Shown: positions 7,891-16,848 of the stretch, one piece after another
Position numbering within the stretch: the stretch's first letter is position 1
Layout of the letters: every line of letters starts with the position of its first letter
Assembly (NCBI GenBank): GCA_022239325.1
Contig: JAKOGP010000005.1
Span: 1 to 64,000, forward strand
Direction: 5' to 3'
DNA length: 64,000 nucleotides
Source: Flavobacteriaceae bacterium LSUCC0859
GTDB taxonomy: Bacteria; Bacteroidota; Bacteroidia; Flavobacteriales; Flavobacteriaceae
Translations under genes and position numbers: made by a program
Notes under the pieces: model-generated
What the model was told of the DNA's origin: nothing
What the model saw: only the letters and a program-made list of their open reading frames with translations
The model's database searches: none

Positions 7891-8772
7891 TTATGAGTGT
7901 GAAACCGCCTTTAAGCTCATATCTATAATGGGTACATTGTAGGTTAAAGCACCCATAGAAATATAATCTACCCCAGTCTCAGCGACTGCCACAATAGTTT
8001 CTTTAGTGATGTTTCCAGAGGCTTCTGTGGGGAGTCTTCCCCCAATGAGTTTAATAGCTTCTGTTAGCTTTTCTGGACTCATATTGTCTAATAGCAAACG
8101 GTCTACGCCACCCAAAGAGAGACAGCTTTGAACCTCCTCTAAATCTCTGCATTCCACTACAATTGGGAGCGGTTTGTGGTGAGTCTTTAAGTAGGCTTGG
8201 GTTCTGGAAATGGCCTGGGCCACTCCCCCACAAAAGTCTATGTGATTGTCTTTGAGCATGATCATGTCATAGAGGCCCATACGATGGTTCTCCCCACCAC
8301 CAATAGCCACCGCCCACTTTTCTGCCACTCTAAAATTAGGAGTGGTCTTTCGAGTGTCTAAAACCTTGCAGGAGGTATGGGCAATCAAGGACTGCCATTC
8401 TCTGGTTCTTGTCGCAATACCACTCATGCGCTGTAATGCATTGAGCAGGAGCCGCTCCACCCCTAAAATAGATATAGAAGGCCCTCTTAACTCTAGGCCC
8501 ACACTACCACTTGAAACCAAAGCACCGTCTAAAAACACCATATGGAGCTCCAATCTTGGGTCGTAAAGCTCACAAATACGAGCAGCCATAGCTACTCCTG
8601 CCAACACACAGTCTGCTTTAACCAACAATTGTGCTTTGGAAACCTCTTCAGATGGCAAACATGACAGGGCACTAAAATCACCTGCACCTATGTCTTCTGC
8701 CAGGGCATTTTGAATCAGAAGATCAATTTCTTTTTGGTATTTCTGGGGAAAGCTAGAGGGGGTATGTTTCAT
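7891..8772 (-). CDS. nadC: Nicotinate-nucleotide pyrophosphorylase (quinolinate phosphoribosyltransferase)
   Basis: NadC converts quinolinate and PRPP to nicotinate mononucleotide, CO2 and PPi, the last pathway-specific step of de novo NAD synthesis. The 293 residues carry the hallmark run VLDTRKTTPNFR, then GGGENHRMGLYDMIMLKDNH, with VECRDLEEV and EASGNIT later; length and motifs are normal. It is the third gene of nadA-nadB-nadC on the minus strand, 35 bases after nadB. ATG start. Confidence 0.95.
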   Translation of the reverse strand: MKHTPSSFPQKYQKEIDLLIQNALAEDIGAGDFSALSCLPSEEVSKAQLLVKADCVLAGVAMAARICELYDPRLELHMVFLDGALVSSGSVGLELRGPSISILGVERLLLNALQRMSGIATRTREWQSLIAHTSCKVLDTRKTTPNFRVAEKWAVAIGGGENHRMGLYDMIMLKDNHIDFCGGVAQAISRTQAYLKTHHKPLPIVVECRDLEEVQSCLSLGGVDRLLLDNMSPEKLTEAIKLIGGRLPTEASGNITKETIVAVAETGVDYISMGALTYNVPIIDMSLKAVSHS

Positions 8773-8807
8773 AAAAGGGTCGGTGTTTTTCTAGAACTGC
8801 CTTAAAA

Positions 8808-10547
8808 TTAAGTCTTTTCTTTTTCTAGATCTTTATTGTAAAAACCACCCCGATTTTCGGTAATGGCTTGTGATTGTTTCACAATTAAATACGCCACATT
8901 GGCTAAATTTCTGAGTTCACAAATCTCCAAGCTCAACTTCTTGTGTCTATACCAATCCTGGCTTTTCTGATAGATTTCTGCAATGGTTTTTTCTGCTTCT
9001 AACAATCCTTTGTGCGTCTTAAAAATTGCCACCTTATCCGACATGAGTTGCTGTAGCTCTTTTTTGGCCGCTCTAATGGCTTTTCTACTTTTTTCTAAGT
9101 CTCCCAAAACGTGCTGCCATGGAGGCAAGGCCTCCATAAAGGGGCGGTCTGCAGTCTCGCTAGCGAGCTGTGCCGCCACTTTTTCAGCGGCTCTATGTGC
9201 AAAAACTAGGGCTTCCAGTAGAGAATTTGAGGCCAGTCTGTTGGCTCCATGTAAACCAGTGTGGCTACACTCACCAATGGCATAAAGCCCTTTTAAAGAG
9301 GTTTGTGAATGGGCGTTTACGTCTATGCCCCCACAGAAATAATGCGCCGCTGGCAGCACTGGAATATAGTCTGTTAAAGGATCTATTCCAACGGAGACAC
9401 AAGCCTTATAAATATTGGGGAATTCCCTTTCAAAAGCAGTTTCACCCAAATGCGTTGCGTCCAAATACACATAATTCTCAGAGGGGTCTTGCTTTTTTAT
9501 CTCTATCTCTATAGCTCTGGCCACCACATCTCTTGGGGCTAAGTCTTTGCGAGAATCATAAGCAGCCATAAAGGCCTGCCCAGCTGTATTTTTAAGAATA
9601 GCTCCCGCCCCGCGCACTGCCTCAGAAATTAGAAAGGTCTCTCCTTGAATCGGCAAGGCCAATGCCGTAGGGTGGAATTGCACATAGGGTAGTTTTTCTA
9701 TATGAACTTTGGCCCTATATGCCGCAGCCAGGCCGTCTCCGCTGGCACCTTCTGGATTGGTGGTATGGGCGTATAGCTGGCCTGCACCACCTGTAGATAA
9801 AATGGTTGCCTGGGCCGTTATTTTTATAATTTCTGCATCTTTCTGAGAAATAACATAGGCGCCATAACACTGGTTTTCTTTGAGGTTTCTCTGTGTTTGA
9901 CCGCTATCCAATACTTTGTCTTTAGGGGAATTTTCACTTTCGGACACTGGCGCATTCTCCAGACCCTGAAGGTTTTGCCCTTCTGCAAAGCCAGTAGAAG
10001 TTGTTGCCAAACCTATGTGGTGGTTGGTAATGAGATCTACTAGGGTATGGTCTTCCAAAATACGAACATTGGGAAGGCTTTTTACCTTGGCAATCAGAGA
10101 CTTCTGAATCTCGTAGCCAGAGCGGTCTTTAAAGTGAACAATGCGCTTGGCAGAGTGCCCCCCTTCTTTACCCAAGTGAAAAGGGCTTGCAGAATTCTGG
10201 GGAGTGGCAGCTAGGTCAAAATGGGTGCCCCAAGAAACCAATTCTTCTAGACGCTGTGGGCCCTCCGACACCACAAAAGACACCACCTCAGGCTTGCAAA
10301 GACTGTCTCCAGCAATCAGGGTATCTGAAATGTGCTTTTCAAAAGAATCCAGTTCAAAATTTTGAACCACAGCAATCCCACCCTGTGCGTACTTGGTATT
10401 GGTTTCAATAAGAGCCCTTTTGGTAAGTAATAAAACCTCTTTCTCTGGAGAGTTTATAGCCAGTTTTATAGCAAAAGACAATCCTGCAATACCAGAGCCT
10501 ATGACCAGGCTGCCGGTATGTATATGTGTTTGTGGGTCCGTAGGCAT
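8808..10547 (-). CDS. nadB: L-aspartate oxidase with an unusual internal insertion
   Basis: NadB is an FAD flavoprotein oxidising L-aspartate to iminoaspartate for NadA. The FAD fingerprint GSGIAGLSFA is at residues 17-26; TKYAQGGIAVV, GGHSAKRIVH, QFHPTAL and the C-terminal GLHGANRLASNSLLEALV complete the family pattern. The enzyme is 579 residues, about 40 longer than the Escherichia coli protein. Most of the excess is a Glu/Ser/Asn-rich, low-complexity insertion at about residues 181-226 (9870-10007), between LITNHHIGL and CYGAYVI, likely a surface loop. It begins 8 bases after the nadA stop and is cotranscribed with it. Confidence 0.95.
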   Translation of the reverse strand: MPTDPQTHIHTGSLVIGSGIAGLSFAIKLAINSPEKEVLLLTKRALIETNTKYAQGGIAVVQNFELDSFEKHISDTLIAGDSLCKPEVVSFVVSEGPQRLEELVSWGTHFDLAATPQNSASPFHLGKEGGHSAKRIVHFKDRSGYEIQKSLIAKVKSLPNVRILEDHTLVDLITNHHIGLATTSTGFAEGQNLQGLENAPVSESENSPKDKVLDSGQTQRNLKENQCYGAYVISQKDAEIIKITAQATILSTGGAGQLYAHTTNPEGASGDGLAAAYRAKVHIEKLPYVQFHPTALALPIQGETFLISEAVRGAGAILKNTAGQAFMAAYDSRKDLAPRDVVARAIEIEIKKQDPSENYVYLDATHLGETAFEREFPNIYKACVSVGIDPLTDYIPVLPAAHYFCGGIDVNAHSQTSLKGLYAIGECSHTGLHGANRLASNSLLEALVFAHRAAEKVAAQLASETADRPFMEALPPWQHVLGDLEKSRKAIRAAKKELQQLMSDKVAIFKTHKGLLEAEKTIAEIYQKSQDWYRHKKLSLEICELRNLANVAYLIVKQSQAITENRGGFYNKDLEKEKT

Positions 10548-10555
10548 ATACTTTA

Positions 10556-11545
10556 TTAGGTAATGGCCAACATTCTATTTATAGGTTCGGCAGCTTGCGC
10601 AATGAGTTCCTTAGATAAATTAATTTCAGGAAGCTCATGCTTCATACAGAGGTATAATTTTTCTAGGGTATTGAGCTTCATAAAAGCACATTCACTACAG
10701 GCACAGGTGTCATCCTCTACCGGAGCTGGAATAAAGGTTTTATGAGGGGCTTTTTTTTGCATTTCGTGTAATATACCTGCCTCTGTAGCCACAATAAAAG
10801 TAGTAGCAGCTTCCTTCTGAATAAAATTCAGCAATCCAGAGGTACTACCAATATAATGGGCTATGTCTAAGACCTGAGACTCACTCTCTGGGTGGGCGAT
10901 AAACTTAGCATCTGGGTGGGCCTTAGCTAGTGCCACAATTTTTTCAAAAGAGAATGCCTCGTGTACCACGCAGGCTCCGTCCCATAAAATGAGGTCTCTC
11001 CCTGTTTCTTTGATCAGGTATCGGCCCAGATTTTTATCTGGGGCAAAAATAATAGGCTGGTCTTTGGGTATTGAATCTATAACCGCTACGGCATTGGAAG
11101 AAGTGCAAACAATATCTGAAAGGGCTTTAATGTCTGCAGAGCAATTAATGTAGGTAACCACCAAGGCCCCAGGGTGTTTGGCCTTAAAGGCGGCAAAATC
11201 CGTAGGTGGGCAGGAGTGAGCCAAAGAGCAACCCGCTTTAAGATCTGGCAACAACACTTTTTTGGTAGGATTTACAATTTTAGCAGTTTCTGCCATAAAA
11301 TGTACCCCTGCAAAAACAATGACGTCTGCGCTTATGTCTTGAGCAGCCTTTGCCAAATACAGCGAGTCTCCTAAATAATCTGCCAGTTCCTGAATTTCTT
11401 TGGACTGATAATAATGCGCCAAAATTACCGCATTCTTTTCTTTTTTGAGTCTCAAGATCTCTTTTGGCAAATCTATGTCTTTGGGAATAGGCTCCTTAAG
11501 GTATCCCCTTTTACTCAATTGCGTCAAATCTGGCATAGCCTCCAT
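10556..11545 (-). CDS. nadA: Quinolinate synthase
   Basis: NadA condenses iminoaspartate with dihydroxyacetone phosphate to quinolinate using a [4Fe-4S] cluster. The three expected cluster cysteines are visible: Cys106 in LKAGCSLA, Cys191 in WDGACVVHE and Cys285 in [28 protein letters not shown] and [13 protein letters not shown] also match the family. The protein has 329 residues. Extra cysteines (TCACSEC) just before the last ligand are common in this branch. First gene of nadABC; start ATG at 11545, with a second in-frame ATG three codons later. Confidence 0.95.
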   Translation of the reverse strand: MEAMPDLTQLSKRGYLKEPIPKDIDLPKEILRLKKEKNAVILAHYYQSKEIQELADYLGDSLYLAKAAQDISADVIVFAGVHFMAETAKIVNPTKKVLLPDLKAGCSLAHSCPPTDFAAFKAKHPGALVVTYINCSADIKALSDIVCTSSNAVAVIDSIPKDQPIIFAPDKNLGRYLIKETGRDLILWDGACVVHEAFSFEKIVALAKAHPDAKFIAHPESESQVLDIAHYIGSTSGLLNFIQKEAATTFIVATEAGILHEMQKKAPHKTFIPAPVEDDTCACSECAFMKLNTLEKLYLCMKHELPEINLSKELIAQAAEPINRMLAIT

Positions 11546-11595
11546 GGTAGAAAGTTTAGGCTACAAATTTCGGCAATTTAAGCCTTAGACTCCAT

Positions 11596-11624
11596 AAAAA
11601 AATAGAGTTTTTTAGACTCTTTTT
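11596..11624 (-). terminator. Weak hairpin terminator behind the metalloprotease gene
   Basis: Arms AGAGT (11604-11608) and ACTCT (11616-11620) enclose a 7-base loop. On the minus strand the stem is followed by a run of T (11602-11596), on the plus strand by five T. It lies between the stop at 11641 and the nadA start. The stem is short, so efficiency is uncertain. Confidence 0.4.
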
Positions 11625-11640
11625 GTGACTTTTAAGACGG

Positions 11641-13965
11641 CTAAAACAGACTCACACAATAGTTGAAATGTGCTTTTAAGACCTCCGACTTGCCTCTTGC
11701 TTCTTTTTTAACTAAAGCTTTAATGTCCTGAAGGTTCTGATGTACATATCCTTTAATCTCAGGGTGAAGGTCTTCAAGCTCCAAAAGAGATTGCAGCTGG
11801 AGAATAAGGCCTTTTTGAAGCTCCCTATTGCTCAATACTTGAGGGTCTATACCCTCGAAAATATGAGTTCGGAGCTGTTTTAAAAGCTCAGAAACAGCCA
11901 ATCCTTGTCCTTCCAAAGTTTGTGTAGCAGAGAGCATTTGATTAAGTTTTCTTTCGCTAAGTATGCGCTTTAAGGCGCCTGTTTGTATGCCAACCAATTT
12001 TTCTAAGGCACCATCCCCAGAAAAAGTAGACACTATTTCAGAGGCAATAAGCCAATCTTGTGGTGCCCACAATTCTCTTTTTAAAAAATCCAAGGCCTCT
12101 AGCTGTGCTCTCATAGCGACATTTTTATAGGGCACACCTTCTTGATTGCTGTTCAGTAAGGTCTCGTGCACCCCACCAATCATACTAAGTACATGGTACA
12201 CATAGCGTCTATACACTCCAAGCATTTCTCCGTGTAGTTCTTCTAAATCTTCATAGCCACTGTTAGGCGCCAGCGTCCACTCCTTAAGGTTCTGAGCCAC
12301 AATTTTAAGATTTTTAAGTCCATAGCCAGAGGCGCGTACTGGGTCATCTCCAATGTTTTCTGTTTGTGCATCTGGGTCATTCCCTCTTCCGCCAAACATA
12401 TACATAGGATTATTGCTGTAACCGTCTACCCACGCTCTAAGTGTCTCCCGAACCTCCTCAGGGCTTTGACCGGGAAAATAACGGTAACCCCACTCAATCG
12501 CATAATTATCGTAAGGTCCTAACTGCCTTACAAAACGAATATTTTCGTCGCCAGGCTGGGCTACATAATTGTAACGTGCGTAGTCCATAATGGTGGTTGC
12601 AATACCCATTTTTTGAGTAAAACTACCAGAGCGAAGCGAGTCTACCGGGTAGGCAGAAGAAGCTTTCATATTGTGTGGTAAGCCCAAAGCATGCCCAATT
12701 TCGTGAGAAATCACGCGTCGCATCATCTCTCCAATCTCCTCTTCTGGCGTGTCTAAGCTCCTAGCCTTTGGGTTGGCAGCTGCAGTTTCTAACAGGTATC
12801 TGTTTCTATAGGAACGCAGGTGGTTGTGGTACCAAATTATATCACTTTCTATAATTTCTCCTGTTCTGGGATCAGAAACACTGGGCCCAGTGGCATTTCT
12901 TGTGGTAGAAGCCACATAGCGCACCATGGAAAAACGGGCATCCTCAGGAGAAAAATCAGGGTCTTCTTCAGGGGTAGGTGCGTCTTTAGCTATAATGGCG
13001 TTTTTAAAACCTGCCTTTTCAAAAGCGCTATTCCAGTCTTCAATACCTTTTCTAAAATAAGGACGCCATTTCAGGGGGGTAGCCGGATCTAAATAATACA
13101 CTATGGGCTTCACAGGGCTCACCAATTCTCCACGTTTGTATGCCTCCATATCTGACGGCTCCAATCGCCAACGTCTGGCCAGCCTGTAGGCGTCAGATTT
13201 TAAGGCCTGGGAACTGTAGTTAATTTTTCCAAGGCTAAACCAGCCCACCCTTTTGTCTTCATATCTTATGGGCATGGGGTCTCTAGGAAGCTCAATAATA
13301 GAATGATTTACTTGAAAACTCAAAGTCTCTGCATTGTTCCCTCTGGGCGCTTTGGAAGCACTATAGGTAAGGGTATGGGTAATCTCTGTATTTATAGGAA
13401 AGGAGGCTACACGGTCTATAGCAGAGCGTTTTTTATCTACACCACCCATCTTATATTGCGTTTTTAAACGGCTGGGTACTACATTAAACCCTGGGGAATC
13501 GTTCATAAAGTAGTCCGTAACTTCTATGAGGTATCCCTGCTCGGAATTTTCAATCTCAAAAGAAGCCAAAATAGGGTCAAAATTATTTTGAACCACACTG
13601 AGATATATGGGATCTGTTTGCTCAGCCACATTGCTGTAAGACTTTTGAATGAGCTGTATTTTATTCCCTTTCTTTACAAAATGCACCAGCTGTTCTGATG
13701 TTTTAGAACCCGCATTGCTATAGGCATTAAAGTTGGCTGGGATTTGCACATAGCGACTCACCATCAGAAGATCTCTGCCCAAAATAGAATCTGAAATTTG
13801 AAAATAGAGGGTGCCTTTCTCATTAAAAAAAGTAGGGATAAGGCCCTGGTCTGCGGTCATGTCTTCTACAATCTCTGATAAGGCCTTAGGGGCCGATGCT
13901 TTCTGAGAAAAAACAGTCGTAACACTGAGTACTGCTAAAAAGGAATAAAATAGGATGTTTTTCAT
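11641..13965 (-). CDS. Secreted zinc metalloprotease (DUF5117/DUF5118/DUF4953 family)
   Basis: A signal peptide (MKNILFYSFLAVLSVTTVFSQ) precedes a 774-residue protein of the Bacteroidota zinc-dependent metalloprotease family. The metzincin-type motif HEIGHALGLPH is at residues 421-431, giving three zinc histidines (421, 425, 431) and the general base Glu422. The N-terminal half has the family pattern DQGLIPTFFNEKGTLYFQI, SRYVQIPANFN and VRYVASTTRNATGPSVSDPRTGEI. It probably works in the periplasm or outside the cell on peptides; the substrate is unknown. It stands alone between the nad operon and the DUF6503 operon, all on the minus strand. Confidence 0.9.
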   Translation of the reverse strand: MKNILFYSFLAVLSVTTVFSQKASAPKALSEIVEDMTADQGLIPTFFNEKGTLYFQISDSILGRDLLMVSRYVQIPANFNAYSNAGSKTSEQLVHFVKKGNKIQLIQKSYSNVAEQTDPIYLSVVQNNFDPILASFEIENSEQGYLIEVTDYFMNDSPGFNVVPSRLKTQYKMGGVDKKRSAIDRVASFPINTEITHTLTYSASKAPRGNNAETLSFQVNHSIIELPRDPMPIRYEDKRVGWFSLGKINYSSQALKSDAYRLARRWRLEPSDMEAYKRGELVSPVKPIVYYLDPATPLKWRPYFRKGIEDWNSAFEKAGFKNAIIAKDAPTPEEDPDFSPEDARFSMVRYVASTTRNATGPSVSDPRTGEIIESDIIWYHNHLRSYRNRYLLETAAANPKARSLDTPEEEIGEMMRRVISHEIGHALGLPHNMKASSAYPVDSLRSGSFTQKMGIATTIMDYARYNYVAQPGDENIRFVRQLGPYDNYAIEWGYRYFPGQSPEEVRETLRAWVDGYSNNPMYMFGGRGNDPDAQTENIGDDPVRASGYGLKNLKIVAQNLKEWTLAPNSGYEDLEELHGEMLGVYRRYVYHVLSMIGGVHETLLNSNQEGVPYKNVAMRAQLEALDFLKRELWAPQDWLIASEIVSTFSGDGALEKLVGIQTGALKRILSERKLNQMLSATQTLEGQGLAVSELLKQLRTHIFEGIDPQVLSNRELQKGLILQLQSLLELEDLHPEIKGYVHQNLQDIKALVKKEARGKSEVLKAHFNYCVSLF

Positions 13966-14004
13966 TGGGGTCGTTTTTAATCCACCTAAAGATATTAAAA
14001 CAAA

Positions 14005-14751
14005 CTAAAGTACCACCCTGAGATTTTCATTCTCTATTCGAGATAAAAGTTTAAGTTGCCCCGCTTCCCACAAATAGGGCATGCTATCCAGGGGGGTAGG
14101 GTGCTTTGCTGGTTTGTAATTGTCGTAGTCCTGAAAACGAAAACCTTTGATGTTTTGCGCATTTTTAGCCACCCTAAAACGGGTACCCCCTCCATTGGTA
14201 TGGTAAGAATAGGCCATATAATCTATAGTATACTCTTTGGCGTGTATCCAGTAATAAAAGGAGTCCTGAAAGTCTTCCCCACCGCCTTGCTCCTTAAATC
14301 CCACCTTTAAGACCTCATAAGATTGGCCTGCAATCTCTGTAACACCCTCATGGCTGGCCAGTACCGCAGGGTCTTGTAGTCCCAAGGGCAGCTGCATAAA
14401 ATACACCACAGAGTTTATAGACTGGGCATAGACATTTTGCATAGAATCTGAAACCACCACGGCTTTCCCCTGGCTACTGCGGCTAAAATGGGTGTAATTA
14501 AGCCAGCGGTCTACCAAGCTGTCTTTAGGTTCCAAAATAGCCCTTTGCATGGCAATCCCTTTAGGGTCCCTTTGAATTTCATAATGATGGTCTCTAAAGT
14601 CAAAAGAAATGAGGGCTGGTTTTTTCTGGTTCCAACCATGGGCCTGAATGGTTTTTTCTATCAGGCCTCCGGCCGATGCCTCTGGGGGTACGTCACAAGA
14701 AACACAATATAGAGAAAGTAAAAAAAGTAGGTATTTGGCCATAGTGATCAT
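14005..14751 (-). CDS. DUF6503 family lipoprotein
   Basis: The signal segment AKYLLFLLSLYCVSC ends in a lipobox with Cys, so this is a lipoprotein. The body matches DUF6503: LIEKTIQAHGW, SFDFRDHHYEI, YAQSINSVVYFMQLPLGLQDPAVL, then VGFKEQGGGEDFQDSFYYWI and YSYHTNGGGTRFR. The function is unknown; the fold is probably LolA-like. The frame stays open upstream to 14850, but I choose ATG 14751 (or 14742) because the lipoprotein signal then starts properly and lies just after the stop of the XRE regulator gene (14753). It is therefore the last gene of a three-gene operon with the membrane protein and the regulator. Confidence 0.8.
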   Translation of the reverse strand: MITMAKYLLFLLSLYCVSCDVPPEASAGGLIEKTIQAHGWNQKKPALISFDFRDHHYEIQRDPKGIAMQRAILEPKDSLVDRWLNYTHFSRSSQGKAVVVSDSMQNVYAQSINSVVYFMQLPLGLQDPAVLASHEGVTEIAGQSYEVLKVGFKEQGGGEDFQDSFYYWIHAKEYTIDYMAYSYHTNGGGTRFRVAKNAQNIKGFRFQDYDNYKPAKHPTPLDSMPYLWEAGQLKLLSRIENENLRVVL

Positions 14752-14752
14752 A

Positions 14753-14947
14753 TTAGTCCTCTGATATAAAGATAGCTTCAATAGGTAACTTAAACAAATG
14801 CGAAAGGCTAAATGCCAGAGGCAAAGAAGGGTCAAACTTGCCCTTCTCAATCGCGTTAATAGTTTGCCTAGACACCCCTACAGCGTTGGCTAAGTCTCCC
14901 TGAGTAAAACCCTCTCTGGCCCTGAGTTCTTTAATTTTATTCTTCAT
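14753..14947 (-). CDS. Small XRE-family HTH regulator
   Basis: This 64-residue protein consists almost wholly of one Cro/CI-type helix-turn-helix: KIKELRAREGFTQGDLANAVGVSRQTINAIEKGK, with DPSLPLAFSLSHLFK closing the fold. It belongs to the YozG-like minimal regulators usually paired with a small membrane protein. Its ATG overlaps the stop of the membrane protein gene (14947) by one base. Two 16-bp palindromes around the operon promoter (15408-15464) are the obvious binding sites, suggesting autorepression. Confidence 0.92.
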   Translation of the reverse strand: MKNKIKELRAREGFTQGDLANAVGVSRQTINAIEKGKFDPSLPLAFSLSHLFKLPIEAIFISED

Positions 14948-15360
14948 TATTTGTAGCGCTTGGTATTAATGAGAACAGCAGAAAAATAGGTAATTCCAAT
15001 GAGTACCACCAAATGGCTAATCTCTGCGTCAAAATAGATGTAATTTTCAATATCCAAAATAGAGTACCCCAATCCAAAGACCACTGCCACACCTAAAGCC
15101 AGAGCCATACCCTCCAACTGTATTTTACGTTGTAATTCATCCAAGCCCATGAGATGTTTTCTATTGGCCAGTATCATACCAATACCGCTTAGAAAATACA
15201 GTCCCATACTTACTAGGTTTAAAAAATTGCTGTCCTGCCATAGATTTTTAGGACCAAAAGTGGCCAGGGCAGAGGCCAAAACCCAGCTCCAGGTCCAAAT
15301 GGCCAGCTGTATGATGTTCTTTCTTTGAATTTTTTGAGTGGGGTGTAGTTCTGTTTTCAT
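14947..15360 (-). CDS. Four-TM membrane protein paired with XRE regulator
   Basis: The protein has 137 residues and four predicted membrane segments (about 17-37, 46-64, 83-104, 114-131). A charged loop between the second and third reads NRKHLMGLDELQRKIQLEG. Similar proteins occur upstream of YozG-like regulators in many Bacteroidota, and the loop resembles that conserved arrangement; no biochemical role is known to me. An AGGAG sits directly before the ATG, which is unusual in this window. It heads the operon with the XRE regulator and the DUF6503 lipoprotein, and could sense an envelope signal for the regulator. Confidence 0.75.
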   Translation of the reverse strand: MKTELHPTQKIQRKNIIQLAIWTWSWVLASALATFGPKNLWQDSNFLNLVSMGLYFLSGIGMILANRKHLMGLDELQRKIQLEGMALALGVAVVFGLGYSILDIENYIYFDAEISHLVVLIGITYFSAVLINTKRYK

Positions 15361-15407
15361 GCTCCTATATATTTAAATGTAAAATTGTAAAGCTAAGCTG
15401 TCTTTTT

Positions 15408-15464
15408 GTAAAGTTAACTTGACACAAATGTACACAAAAAAACAATATGTCAAATAAACTTGAC
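15408..15464 (-). promoter_or_regulatory. XRE operon promoter with two palindromic operators
   Basis: On the minus strand TTG is followed after 18 bases by TACATTTG (15432-15425), a perfect -7 box. Palindrome 1 is GTCAAATAAACTTGAC (15449-15464, inverted repeat GTCAA-N6-TTGAC) and contains the -33 TTG. Palindrome 2 is GTAAAGTTAACTTGAC (15408-15423) and covers the expected start site. The centres are 41 bases apart, close to four helical turns. This is the layout expected for cooperative autorepression by the XRE protein. Confidence 0.7.
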
Positions 15465-15542
15465 AAAATTTTAGAAATACCCAAGGCATCAGCCGCAGGC
15501 CAAAGCGTTGATGAAAATGTAAAGAAGCATCTCCTTTCCCCC

Positions 15543-16739
15543 TTAAAGCGCTTTCATTAGAAGAGACATAAAGCTTGCCATTTTGGAGGGTTCCAACCAG
15601 CGTACTACAACAACCAACTCCTGATCTGGCAGGACCACAATAAAGTTACCTCCAAATCCGGCGGCGTAATAGGCGTTCTCCGGCACCCCTTCCCAATGTC
15701 TAGGGCCCTTTTGGTTAAGCCACCACATATAGCCATAATTTACATTGGTTTTTGAGGGGCTTGTGGCCTCTTGTATCCAGCGATCGCTTAAAATGCGTTG
15801 GTCTTGCCATTGGCCCCCTGCCAAATGCAACAGACCAAAACGAGCGTGGTCTTCTGTACTTATAAACAAGCCACCTCCAGAGTGACCGCCACCAGAGACA
15901 GACTGTACCCACTGGCCGTCTACATTTACCCATGAGTTGTCATACCCATACCAACGCCAACTGCTGCTGGCTCCTATGGGGTCCATCACTTCCTCCCTTA
16001 AAACTTGGGGTAGTGGTTTTCTCCAAAGCTGTAAAAGAGAATAAGCCAAGACATTCACCCGAACATCATTGTACTTAAAATGGGTCCCTGGCGTATGAAG
16101 GCTTCTGTTTTTCCAACTATCTATATCGCCGCCCTTTGGAGGTCTATCTGCCCAGTCATGCCCACCCCATAAGGTTCCAGACCAATCTGAAGACTGGTCC
16201 AATAAATGAGACCAAGAAATTTGTTGGTTGTGTGCCCCGTCAAAGGTGCCGTCCCAAACCCGCTGGTACACTTTTTCTGAGAAGGAAGGGAGTAATCCCT
16301 GGTCTCTGGCCAAACCAGCCAAAGTGGCCAGGTAGCTTTTGGTGACACTAAAAGTCATGTCTACCCTTTTGGTGTCTCCCCAACTGGCTACTTCATAGCC
16401 CTTTTTTAAAATCATTCCTGCCGGGCCCCCTCGCCTTTTGGTTGGACCTATAATCTTGTGATAGGGCTCTGAGGCAAAGCCCTGGGCTATGGGAATTCTA
16501 AGATCCCTATCCCCGCTGTATTCATTGGCCTTAGCAAAGGCAATGGCCGCAGCCAAAGCTTCTTCATTCCAGCCCATTTGAGCAGGAGATGTAGTGGCCC
16601 AAACCGCCTCCCGCTCCGGAAAATAATAGTCTTGAGTCTGCGCCCATAAACTGTTAGAGGTAAGGACACAAGCCAGATAGAGCGCTGTAAAGTAGGGTTT
16701 AAACTTTGTGAAGTTTTTATTGATGTTGCAATGAATCAT
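15543..16739 (-). CDS. Exported beta-lactamase-family serine hydrolase
   Basis: A signal peptide (cleavage near NSLWAQ, residue 34) leads into a class C beta-lactamase/esterase fold. The SxxK nucleophile motif is SVTK at residues 131-134 and the second motif is YND at 223-225. HSGGGLFISTEDHARFGLLHL and NYGYMWWLN are further family hallmarks. Such enzymes act as D-aminopeptidases, esterases or peptidoglycan hydrolases; the sequence does not tell which. It is divergent from a D-aminoacylase-like lipoprotein gene at 16849, so a shared role in D-amino-acid peptides is possible but unproven. Confidence 0.85.
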   Translation of the reverse strand: MIHCNINKNFTKFKPYFTALYLACVLTSNSLWAQTQDYYFPEREAVWATTSPAQMGWNEEALAAAIAFAKANEYSGDRDLRIPIAQGFASEPYHKIIGPTKRRGGPAGMILKKGYEVASWGDTKRVDMTFSVTKSYLATLAGLARDQGLLPSFSEKVYQRVWDGTFDGAHNQQISWSHLLDQSSDWSGTLWGGHDWADRPPKGGDIDSWKNRSLHTPGTHFKYNDVRVNVLAYSLLQLWRKPLPQVLREEVMDPIGASSSWRWYGYDNSWVNVDGQWVQSVSGGGHSGGGLFISTEDHARFGLLHLAGGQWQDQRILSDRWIQEATSPSKTNVNYGYMWWLNQKGPRHWEGVPENAYYAAGFGGNFIVVLPDQELVVVVRWLEPSKMASFMSLLMKAL

Positions 16740-16848
16740 TGTGTTTTTTATTTAAAAAAAAATCATAAATGTACGCCACTAAATTAGGCTATTTAATACA
16801 TTCCCTTTTAAAAGCTTATCTTGATGTGTGAAATTAAACTATAAAGTC

